Shown one piece after another: positions 22,135-29,898 of a stretch of DNA of 36,258 nt. The notes beneath the pieces are model-generated. The model did no database searches and had not been told where the DNA came from. It saw nothing but the letters and a program-made list of their open reading frames with translations. How positions within the stretch are numbered: position 1 is the stretch's first letter; every line of letters starts with the position of its first letter. The stretch covers positions 1 through 36,258 of IMG/VR virus record IMGVR_UViG_3300020060_000018, one strand, 5' to 3'. Made by a program: the position numbers and the translations under genes. Origin of the DNA: a virus.

Positions 22135-24561
22135 CGGAACCTCGACGCCAGACTCCTCAATGGTGCGCCATGTGTTACCATCCAGCAAGGACCATGTTGG
22201 GTAGACACTTTCGATAGTATCCCATGTAGTTACTAGAGTTGCGTAGTGAATCTTGTAACCAGCAGGCTTTGCACCAAGCTGAGCCACTAGTTGAGCAGGA
22301 TCAGCACTGATCGGAGTCCACGCTGTCTCTGGATCAATGCGTAGGCCAAGCTCTGCCAGGAACAACTGAACCTGTGACTGGTCTACCGTTGGAGAAATAT
22401 CATTCTCGAAGTCGTAGTAGAAAGTGAAGCTGATCTGAGTGGTATCATCTGGTGGAGTCAGAGTCCAGAGATTGAACTGCTTCCAGGTGCCATCGATAAT
22501 GCCAGCTTCGATAACTTCGTTCTGAGAGATAAGAACACCGGCTACATCGCGGTATGTCACAGCAATGTTTAGAGGAAGCTCATATCCGGCAGTACGTGCC
22601 TTGAACATGATCTGGTGTGGGGACTCAACCGTGTCCTTCACGGTAGGAGTGCCGAACGCAAAGGACATTGCGTCACCCATGACGGAAGGAGATCCACCGA
22701 CCGTTGCAGGACGCGCTGTCAGCAGGGCCAGGTCAATCTCGTAAGGAGAAGTAGCCATACTCAGGTTGTACGCACGACCAGAGAACACATCCGGGTCTGA
22801 GACAAGCTTGGCAGACATTTTTGCTGTCTCAACTGCAGATGTATTGGTGCCGCCAGTGTATGAAGTCTTGTACGGTGTGATCTTAGGTGTGCTCAGACCG
22901 TCGAAGTAACTGTACACGAAGCGTGTGAACTCTTCGATCAGAACGCCATCTACGCCGAAATACACGCCAGTTGCAGTGTTCGTGTTCCTTGTAACTACGC
23001 CAGCCGCACAAACGCCGGAAGTGGCAGGAAGTGCAGTTGTGACCTGTAGCCTTTGCCATCCTACCTGGCTAGCTGGGGCAGAATAAACGGTGTTGCTTGA
23101 ATTGTCTTGCAGGATAATAGAAATATTAGACGCGAGGGCTTCAGAAGAGTGCACGTACACGTGAGCAGAAACAGTCACCACGTTGCCGATAACTACTTGA
23201 GAGGTAGAAGCGTTTGCAGTACCGGTCCAGATATAGCCAACAGGGTCAGCGTACGGGGTCGCCCCATCGAAATACGGGCGCAACTCGCTTGTCTCTTCAA
23301 TAAGCAGGCTGTCCCACCAGATAGGTTCCGCGACATTTGGAGAGCCATTGTACAGCTTAATCTGGGCTCGCGTTGTACCTACTGGAACAGTAAACGTAGT
23401 TGACAATCGGTAAACACCAGGAGCGTTCGGCGCCTGATCACTAGTGATGAAGAGAGGGGTTGGAGCGCTGTTGCCGAGGTGGACAGCAATCTTGCGCGCG
23501 TGGTCATGCAGTGAACCTGTTTGTGCTGCAGACAGGCGAACAGTAGCAGAAACAGTGTACGTGTGGCCGACAGTCAAACCGTTAAGAGTCGTCTCGGCAG
23601 TCCAGACATTCATAGCAGAAATGTTATTACCAGCACTAGGTGTAATTCTCATGCTGGTAGTGCCGCTATCGAACCAAGCAGTGGAGGTTGCGAGGGCGCC
23701 AGCACCGTACACTGCTTTGCCGGTGGTCGTAGTCATAGAAGGGTCAGTGTAGAGGTTAGTTCTCTGGACTACAGGGTCACTTGCTGTGCTGGTGAAGCCG
23801 GTCAGGGCACCGCTCTGGGCAGTGGCTACTACAGGTGTAACCTTGAGAGACCAGCTACTGTTTTGAACAGGGTTTGGACGAGTGGGAGGGGCGATATCGG
23901 CGTTAGCTGTTCGAGCGAGTACTGCAGCGCCGCTAGCTGTCCAGCCTGTGGTGTTTGCCTCGAAGCTCGGGTTGGCGCACTTGTTGAATCGGTATACAAA
24001 TCCCGCGTTGCTCAGTGCACCGATGTTAGAGGCGATAGCTGTTGACTCGGGGAAAAGGTTACGAAGAGTCTCAGAAGACTTGGTTACAAGTAGAAGATCC
24101 CAAGGACCACCAGTTCCACGACCTGCAGCAGTAGAATGTCCGTAGACGCGTGCGTATCGATCTCCGGTGAGGTATGTCTTAGCTGCCGCTTCGATGGCTT
24201 CTGGGGTTCCAGAGCGGTAACCAACAGACGCGTTAACTAGCTGCTGTCGTTGAGCTTCGTAGCCCAGCTTGCTGTTTAAACGCACGCCATAGATCTGCGC
24301 AAGCCAAGGAAAGTAGCGAGGGTCAGCCTTGGTAGGATCTACCAGAGCGGAGGTGTTACTTGGATCGTCTGGGTCGCCACCATCTTCTGGCGGAATATAA
24401 TCGAAGGACTGGATCGTCTTGTCGATAGTATCGATCAAGGGGGTCATGCTCGCAATGAGCTTCTTCATATGATAATTAGCAACTGGATCGACACGACGGA
24501 AATGCTCAGGAAGATTCTCATAGACATCTTCCGCCATGTCGTCGTAAATTGGTTCGCTCAT
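22132..24561 (-). CDS. P2 gpI-like baseplate protein with binding modules
   Basis: 809 residues. Residues 1-180 match tail protein I: DVYENLPEHFRRVD, PRYFPWLAQIYGV, QRQQLVNASVGYRSGTPEAI. From about 193 there are lectin-like modules: one starts at CANPSFEANTTGW, and another complete one runs about 266-455, from RTNLYTDPSM to LLIEETSELRPYFDG and YIWTGTANAS. The second half of the first seems to resume at NVVTVSAHVYVHS and ends at VLIEEFTRFVYSYFDG (539-555). A third beta-rich region (about 575-745) and a C-terminal segment follow. It follows the J-like gene as in P2-type baseplates and probably binds host surface sugars. Confidence 0.8.
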   Translation of the reverse strand: MSEPIYDDMAEDVYENLPEHFRRVDPVANYHMKKLIASMTPLIDTIDKTIQSFDYIPPEDGGDPDDPSNTSALVDPTKADPRYFPWLAQIYGVRLNSKLGYEAQRQQLVNASVGYRSGTPEAIEAAAKTYLTGDRYARVYGHSTAAGRGTGGPWDLLLVTKSSETLRNLFPESTAIASNIGALSNAGFVYRFNKCANPSFEANTTGWTASGAAVLARTANADIAPPTRPNPVQNSSWSLKVTPVVATAQSGALTGFTSTASDPVVQRTNLYTDPSMTTTTGKAVYGAGALATSTAWFDSGTTSMRITPSAGNNISAMNVWTAETTLNGLTVGHTYTVSATVRLSAAQTGSLHDHARKIAVHLGNSAPTPLFITSDQAPNAPGVYRLSTTFTVPVGTTRAQIKLYNGSPNVAEPIWWDSLLIEETSELRPYFDGATPYADPVGYIWTGTANASTSQVVIGNVVTVSAHVYVHSSEALASNISIILQDNSSNTVYSAPASQVGWQRLQVTTALPATSGVCAAGVVTRNTNTATGVYFGVDGVLIEEFTRFVYSYFDGLSTPKITPYKTSYTGGTNTSAVETAKMSAKLVSDPDVFSGRAYNLSMATSPYEIDLALLTARPATVGGSPSVMGDAMSFAFGTPTVKDTVESPHQIMFKARTAGYELPLNIAVTYRDVAGVLISQNEVIEAGIIDGTWKQFNLWTLTPPDDTTQISFTFYYDFENDISPTVDQSQVQLFLAELGLRIDPETAWTPISADPAQLVAQLGAKPAGYKIHYATLVTTWDTIESVYPTWSLLDGNTWRTIEESGVEVP

Positions 24562-24574
24562 GTTGTTATATTCT

Positions 24575-25708
24575 TTATAGTGCGGTGATAACTACGTCAC
24601 CTGATGTAACAAGGTTGGCAGCACCGGTTAGTGTGATGTTAGCGGCAGGAGTTACTAGTGTATCTACAAAGTCTACACCAGGAACGTTCGTAATCAGAGA
24701 GATCAGATCGTTTCTGCGGACGACGCCACCCCAGTCCCATGTCATTGGGCTCAGGAAGTCCTGAACGGCCTGCTCGACAGCGATGATGGTGGTACCTACG
24801 TCTGCAGTAGGTTCAAGTACAACTGTTGCTTCCACATCGACCTCGGTCAACGTCGGTTCAGCAATTCGTACAATCAGACCGGCGTGAGTGGCAGGAGTAA
24901 TCTTGCCGAGTAGATCAGCCTTGTCGTCTGTCGAAACCTGCTCGTTATTTCCGTAGACATAGAGTGAGACATATCCAAGCTGTGCGCCAGGAGTGCCAGG
25001 GGATACTGCGTCGAAGTTGTCCACAACGAAGGCACGCTCAATGTAAGTCTGCTCAAGAGCAATTGCTGTGAAGTGGTGAGGAAGAACAAGTGTCTCAGTT
25101 AGACGCTGCAGACGCTGGAAGCCACGGGTGTACCAGTCAATATCTTCTTCTGGCGGTGAGCCGTCCCACACAGCAATATCAGTGTAAGCAGAGTCAACGT
25201 AAATGATGGAGTCAAGAACAGCCATAGCAGTGTTGGCAGGGATACCGTTAGCGTCTGACATGTAAACGCCACGTGCTGTGGCAGCTACGACGCCAGTGCT
25301 CTGTCCGGCCTCGATTACTAGCTCTACATCAGTAGAAAAGACGATAGGGTCCATACCTAGCGCCTCTAGGTCAAGAGAGACGGCTGTGTTGGCAGGGATA
25401 GTAAGCCCATCAGTCATATTGATGTTAAACCGGATATTTGTCTTAGGTTCGCTACCTGGATCGCGCTCAATGCCGTACCATGCCATGATAACTTCAGACA
25501 TAGCGGCTGGAAGACGGTTGTTAGCGAAGATTAGTTCCGAAACTGGCTGAGCGATAGCTTCAAGAAGAAGTACCTCAATGTTACCTTCACGAGGGCTCCA
25601 CTCAGGGATATTCTCGCGCAGGTTGATGAGAGAAGCGTCGAAGATGTCTTGGGCGTCCTGGTCGAATAGCTGCAGGTCAACGAACGAACTTAGATCTGGG
25701 TTAGGCAT
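24575..25708 (-). CDS. Baseplate J-like protein
   Basis: 377 residues. Typical J-like features: an N-terminal EWSPREGNIEVLLLEAIAQP helix region, NNRLPAAMSEVIMAWYGIER, IPANTAVSLDLEALG, then PGAQLGYVSLYVYG and TEVDVEATVVLEP in the C-terminal domain. It forms the baseplate wedge or ring together with the gp25-like and I-like proteins encoded on either side. Confidence 0.88.
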   Translation of the reverse strand: MPNPDLSSFVDLQLFDQDAQDIFDASLINLRENIPEWSPREGNIEVLLLEAIAQPVSELIFANNRLPAAMSEVIMAWYGIERDPGSEPKTNIRFNINMTDGLTIPANTAVSLDLEALGMDPIVFSTDVELVIEAGQSTGVVAATARGVYMSDANGIPANTAMAVLDSIIYVDSAYTDIAVWDGSPPEEDIDWYTRGFQRLQRLTETLVLPHHFTAIALEQTYIERAFVVDNFDAVSPGTPGAQLGYVSLYVYGNNEQVSTDDKADLLGKITPATHAGLIVRIAEPTLTEVDVEATVVLEPTADVGTTIIAVEQAVQDFLSPMTWDWGGVVRRNDLISLITNVPGVDFVDTLVTPAANITLTGAANLVTSGDVVITAL

Positions 25709-25716
25709 GGCTTTCC

Positions 25717-26118
25717 TTAGTCGGTCGCGTCGTTGTAGTCATATACTTCTTGGCTGAGGTAGTCATCTTCGTCCTGAAGATCCTCATCGCCAATGAAGTT
25801 GTCGGTACCGGTTGGGAAACCGAATCCATAGCTGTCTGGAGTTTCGCCAATAGGTAGTTCATTCCATTCAATATCAACAGTAAGACGACCCTCGGACGGT
25901 ACGTGAGAGGTAACCTTGTTGACAATGACGGGAGGACCGTATGTGGAAACCTTGTCCTGGAGTTCGACCTCATTGAAGCGGTTGAAGGTAGGGTCAGCAA
26001 TACCATAGGTAGGTACAAGTGTACGCTCGCCAGGATCGGTCTTGACGAGCATGACAAGTTCTTGCGGGTAGTAGTCTGGACCATCTTCAATAGTCACAAA
26101 CTTCCCGTCAGTGCCCAC
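25717..26118 (-). CDS. gp25-like baseplate wedge protein, start uncertain
   Basis: 133 residues if it starts at GTG 26118. That start has no SD and lies within a CCCACT-ACG-AGTGGG hairpin. The protein-like frame runs on upstream for nine more sensible residues (KLAYPLRVG), and gp25 relatives usually have such a strand before the GTDGKFVT region. There is no in-frame ATG, GTG or TTG before the stop at 26167-26169. An ATG at 26142-26144 sits in the neighbouring frame; one extra A in GGTAAAC would give MVKLAYPLRVG. LVKTDPGERTLVPTYG is the family's core motif. Confidence 0.75.
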   Translation of the reverse strand: MGTDGKFVTIEDGPDYYPQELVMLVKTDPGERTLVPTYGIADPTFNRFNEVELQDKVSTYGPPVIVNKVTSHVPSEGRLTVDIEWNELPIGETPDSYGFGFPTGTDNFIGDEDLQDEDDYLSQEVYDYNDATD

Positions 26119-26176
26119 TCGTAGTGGGTAAGCAAGTTTACCATGGCGTTTTCTTCTTAGTGTTGATTACGTATCT

Positions 26177-26185
26177 ATTCTACCA
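26177..26185 (-). promoter_or_regulatory. Extended -10 promoter, TGGTAGAAT
   Basis: On the - strand TGG-TAGAAT followed by AGATACG, same core as three other sites. It would start RNA near 26170, about 26 bases before the ATG at 26144. Confidence 0.55.
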
Positions 26186-26189
26186 GTTT

Positions 26190-27329
26190 TTACTTCAGCC
26201 TAATTACTTTAATACTTGTATGAGTGTCATACACTCGATACACGGTAGAGTCTGATAAGGCTCTACCTTTGAAAATTTTGTTTCCAGTAGTAGCGGAATC
26301 GTAGAAAAAAACTTGAGAGATAGTCTCACGGTTGCTGGCCGTAGCTGCTGCTGAACCACCGGGGCGCGAAATAGCTCTAGCTGTCTGATCACTTCCGTTA
26401 ATATTAACTGTTCCTTCAAAAAAAGCAGTGGGCGTGGCAGAGCCAGTTAGTTCAACACACATGGTCAAAAACGCTACATATTCACCGCCTGTTACTGTCG
26501 GTACAGTGACAGTAAGTCCGGTAATATCTGCCAATGATGTGCCGGTTGTTAACCAGTTGCTCGGAAGAGTGATAGACCATTTCTTAGTCGCAGCCTGCCA
26601 AGCTTCCCATGCATCAAGACGCGTGTCCAGAGATACATCTGCAGCTTCTAGATTAGTAGCTCTAGTTTCCAAGTTCGTCGCACGAGTTCCAAGTGTGCCA
26701 ATGCTTGTAGTGTGAGAGCCGATAGTAGATGTATGAGAGATGATAGTTCCCTCAGCGGCAGTCATTCTGGGCTCAAGAGCGTCCAGGCGGCTATCGAGTG
26801 TAGTCAGAGCCGTATCGAGAGTACCCCAGACACCAGCAGGACCAAATGTATCCACGCTAGTAATGACGCGACGCCAAGGCGACCAAGTGACGCCGCTGTA
26901 TCCACGACTGTAAAAGTTACCAGTGCCAGTACCAGGGGAATAGACAGCGTAGGTCTGAATCAACCAGGTGGCAGTATCTCCACGATAGACACGAAGAATT
27001 CCAGCCTTCGCTTCTGGCGCATTGACAAGTGACGCAGCAGTGGTGTTGGAGAAGGCGATGTACGAAGCCTGAGCCATGAGAGTGTTAAGGTCAGTGCCGT
27101 TGGCCAGCGAGATGTACAGAGGGCCAAAAGTAGAGTCGATTCGACCCACTACGTAAAATTCGTCTGCTGAACCACTGATCTTAGAAAGAGCTAGCTTGTC
27201 TCCTGCTACGAAATTGTCATCAGGGTTAACCTTGACAACACAGTAAAAGCCTACAGCAACTTCAGGTATCTCAACGCGGATCTTACCATCTTCTTCGGCA
27301 ACGCCGTGCATAGTACCTAGATGAATCAT
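26190..27329 (-). CDS. Baseplate spike-type protein with pyocin-knob and coiled coil
   Basis: 379 residues; ATG 27329 with GAGGTTGAT upstream. Residues 1-80 form a small beta domain (IHLGTMHGVAEEDGKIRVEI) that could be an OB fold as in gpV-type spikes. About residues 110-155 match the pyocin-knob pattern (YRGDTATWLIQTY...GVTWSPWRRV). A heptad-like coiled coil (165-245) contains small repeats (GTLGTRATNLETRATNLEA). The C-terminal part (about 245-379) resembles a trimeric jelly-roll tip. Likely a trimeric spike or short fibre. Confidence 0.7.
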   Translation of the reverse strand: MIHLGTMHGVAEEDGKIRVEIPEVAVGFYCVVKVNPDDNFVAGDKLALSKISGSADEFYVVGRIDSTFGPLYISLANGTDLNTLMAQASYIAFSNTTAASLVNAPEAKAGILRVYRGDTATWLIQTYAVYSPGTGTGNFYSRGYSGVTWSPWRRVITSVDTFGPAGVWGTLDTALTTLDSRLDALEPRMTAAEGTIISHTSTIGSHTTSIGTLGTRATNLETRATNLEAADVSLDTRLDAWEAWQAATKKWSITLPSNWLTTGTSLADITGLTVTVPTVTGGEYVAFLTMCVELTGSATPTAFFEGTVNINGSDQTARAISRPGGSAAATASNRETISQVFFYDSATTGNKIFKGRALSDSTVYRVYDTHTSIKVIRLK

Positions 27330-27336
27330 ATCAACC

Positions 27337-29148
27337 TCACAAGTACTTCGCTGCGTCGGTGCCGTACTTCAACTTCGGAGATAGCCATGCCTGCTGCCAG
27401 TCACCAGTGTCTCGCTTCATGGTGCGAACACCGTACGCTGTACCAACGGCCTCAATGGTGCCACCACCGTTGCCGAGAGAAAGACCAATGTGACGGTTGC
27501 CGTACTTGATAACTGTTCGGATCAGGATGGCCCCGCGAACATTCAAGCCTTGTGCAACGCTAATCTGCTTGCCGCCATTTCTCTTGAACCAATCAATCTT
27601 CGGCAGAATCAAGTCAGGAATCTTGATACCAACCCGCCAGAAGCACCAGTTAATCAGAGAAGAACAGTCAAACTCGCGCTCTGACACGTTGTGAGAATAA
27701 CGAGTGGCGCCGAGCTTGTATCTGCCGCCCTGACGAGATAGAGCGTAAGTGACGATGTTATTTGCAGTCGCTTGTCCATTGGCTGCAACCAGGCCAGTGC
27801 CGCTGCCAGATGTTCCAGCGACCTTCTTGCGAAGAGTTGGGATTGGGTCCTTTGAGTCAGAACCGTAGCGCCATGGAGAGACACGGTATTCAAGGTGAAG
27901 GTGGTTACCGAAAGCTCGACCAGTCTGTCCTACTTCACCAAGCTTGGTACCTACAGTGACCTTTTGTCCACCATGTACACTAATTTTACTGAGGTGGCAG
28001 AAACCATACTTATTCTTGCCGACCTTGAGAAGAACGTGGTTGCCGTAAGCGCTACCCCAGCCACCGATCTCGATAGAGCCATCATAAACAGCGTAGACAG
28101 GTGTGCCAGCAGGAGCAGCAAAGTCAGTACCAGTGTGATATCCAGCAGCCCACGAGCCACGAACACCGAATGAGCCGGTAGCCTTGTACTGGCTGGGCAA
28201 AGGCCATCCACCTGTGTAACCGCCACGAGCACCAGTAGAAAGGTCCAAGCCAGGACCACCAGCAGCGGAAAGGTCCACTGGTGGCTGTGCAACAGGATCA
28301 ATAGGGGTGCCAGCTTCAACAGACATGGTTTCAGTGACACCGGCTAGGTCGTAGCTGATGCTCTTGATCATATAGTTGCCAGTGAAGGTAGGAACACCAT
28401 TCATCTTCAGCGCAATGCCGGTTGCAGCGTCCTTCGTTCTGTCTAGTGGCATAGACAAAGAAATGGTAGTCTCTTTTGAGTCCAGAGACTTAGAACAGGC
28501 TGGGATAGTGAGTGCATAAAGGGACGTAGAGCCGGTTTTCCAGTTCACGATGAACGGGCTCTTCTCAGTGCGCCCTACGAACCATGTTGGCTTGCCAAAA
28601 TAGACAGTATCGTTCAGTTCGAAGACAATGTAGCCAAGTTCACGCGCCAGACGCTGAAAAGTAGTCCAACTCGAAGGCTCTTCGTCTTCTTGGTAGGTCT
28701 TGTCCTTCTCCTGAACATCACGGGCAACCTGCGAGCGGCCTGGGCTGTCTTGAACGGCGAACTTAGCGCCGACTGCCTGGCATTCTGCCTTCACGAATTC
28801 ACTTGGGGAGGCTCCAGACATGACCTTGGCCCCACGACGCTGCTTTAGCTCGTAGACCTTCTTCGGGCGACACTTAATCTGGATACCTTCATTGCCACTA
28901 ACCTCTTTGGTGGAAACAGTAGAAACAATGAAGTTCAGCTTCTGGTAGCGAACAGGAGTCTTGGGGTTGAAGATACCGGATTTGAGGATCTTGAAGCCAG
29001 GATCAACCAAATCAATGGTAATCTGGCTTACCTGGTCAGTGGTAAGCTCAATACTGGCCTTGGTGACGTTATCTTGGATATTGGTCTTAAGCTTGGTGCC
29101 CATAACCAGCAAGTCATCAAGTGCAACGCTGTTAGCGGTTAGACTCAT
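27337..29148 (-). CDS. Tail hub protein with M23 and NlpC/P60 peptidase domains
   Basis: 603 residues. Residues 1-280 resemble phage tail hub proteins (gpD/gp27 type; IELTTDQVSQITIDLVDPG, QIKCRPKKVYELKQ). A Gly/Pro linker leads to an M23 endopeptidase with zinc and catalytic residues His338 and Asp342 (GYHTGTD), His385 (FCHLS) and His416-x-His418 (NHLHLEY). A second catalytic domain, NlpC/P60, carries Cys495 (EFDCSSLIN) and His553 (NRHIGLSLG). The tail tip can thus cut peptidoglycan during DNA entry by two chemistries. ATG 29148 has AAAAGG upstream. Confidence 0.9.
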   Translation of the reverse strand: MSLTANSVALDDLLVMGTKLKTNIQDNVTKASIELTTDQVSQITIDLVDPGFKILKSGIFNPKTPVRYQKLNFIVSTVSTKEVSGNEGIQIKCRPKKVYELKQRRGAKVMSGASPSEFVKAECQAVGAKFAVQDSPGRSQVARDVQEKDKTYQEDEEPSSWTTFQRLARELGYIVFELNDTVYFGKPTWFVGRTEKSPFIVNWKTGSTSLYALTIPACSKSLDSKETTISLSMPLDRTKDAATGIALKMNGVPTFTGNYMIKSISYDLAGVTETMSVEAGTPIDPVAQPPVDLSAAGGPGLDLSTGARGGYTGGWPLPSQYKATGSFGVRGSWAAGYHTGTDFAAPAGTPVYAVYDGSIEIGGWGSAYGNHVLLKVGKNKYGFCHLSKISVHGGQKVTVGTKLGEVGQTGRAFGNHLHLEYRVSPWRYGSDSKDPIPTLRKKVAGTSGSGTGLVAANGQATANNIVTYALSRQGGRYKLGATRYSHNVSEREFDCSSLINWCFWRVGIKIPDLILPKIDWFKRNGGKQISVAQGLNVRGAILIRTVIKYGNRHIGLSLGNGGGTIEAVGTAYGVRTMKRDTGDWQQAWLSPKLKYGTDAAKYL

Positions 29149-29178
29149 AGTTATGCCTTTTGGTGATAGTGATACTCA

Positions 29179-29187
29179 AGTATATCA
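29179..29187 (-). promoter_or_regulatory. Extended -10 promoter, TGATATACT
   Basis: On the - strand TGA-TATACT lies about 31 bases before the hub ATG at 29148, in the short gap after the LysM gene. It lacks the AGATA extension and a clear -35. Confidence 0.5.
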
Positions 29188-29898
29188 GTATTTAATCTTC
29201 TTGCCGACTGGAATCTTCCTTACGTCTTTAATTCCATTTTTGTCAGCAAGTTCGCGCCAGCGAGAAGAATCTCCATACCACTTGATGGCGAGCTTGTAAA
29301 GAGTATCGCCCTTCTTGAAGATGTAGTATCTCGGAGCCTTGGAAGTTCGGCTGGCCTGAGAAATAGTAGTGCTCTTCTTCTTAGAAGTGGTGCTGCTGCT
29401 CTTGGCCGTAGTGACACCACCGGTAACAGGACCAGTTGCAGCCTTGATATCGCTGACGACGGTAAACTCAAGGCTTACCTCAGCGCGCGTGACATAGCTG
29501 GCAGACGGGTGACGCATGGTTGAAGTGACACTGTAGTCTGTCATGCGCCAAGAGAAGTTGTCGAAACCGCCACCGTAGATAATCTTGACCGGCACACCAG
29601 AGTCAGCCATCTGACGAAGACGGTCCAGGTGGACGCGAATATCGGCATACGGGTCTTTCTTGGCGATGGTCATCTTGAAACTCATCTTGCGCAGCTTATT
29701 TGACTCATGTAGAAGCATAGGAGTACGACCAGCACGAGCTACCTCGGACCAGTTACGGCCGAAGCCACTATACTCTACTTCTGTTGGTGCGAACAGTGCG
29801 CCAAACTCAATCTTGCCATCGCTGGTAGTGATGAGCATGCGGTACTTAGGCGCGGCTGCCTCATAGTTTGGAGGCATGGTCAATGATGTAGTAGCCAT
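29185..29898 (-). CDS. LysM baseplate/tail protein (gp53-like)
   Basis: 237 residues. The N-terminal domain (about 1-150) fits small tail proteins that join tape measure and hub (KIEFGALFAPTEVEYSGFGRNW). A Ser/Thr/Lys-rich linker (TTAKSSSTTSKKKSTT) leads to a LysM domain at about 190-237 (YYIFKKGDTLYKLAIKWYGD...KIPVGKKI). In contractile tails such LysM proteins sit at the hub and may contact peptidoglycan or other hub parts. Overlaps the tape measure stop. Confidence 0.85.
   Translation of the reverse strand: MATTSLTMPPNYEAAAPKYRMLITTSDGKIEFGALFAPTEVEYSGFGRNWSEVARAGRTPMLLHESNKLRKMSFKMTIAKKDPYADIRVHLDRLRQMADSGVPVKIIYGGGFDNFSWRMTDYSVTSTMRHPSASYVTRAEVSLEFTVVSDIKAATGPVTGGVTTAKSSSTTSKKKSTTISQASRTSKAPRYYIFKKGDTLYKLAIKWYGDSSRWRELADKNGIKDVRKIPVGKKIKY

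Noticed and set aside
23444-24145. Long + strand frames opposite the I-like tail protein
   Set aside because: They lie wholly within a well-supported - strand gene, lack SDs and have no recognisable protein features.
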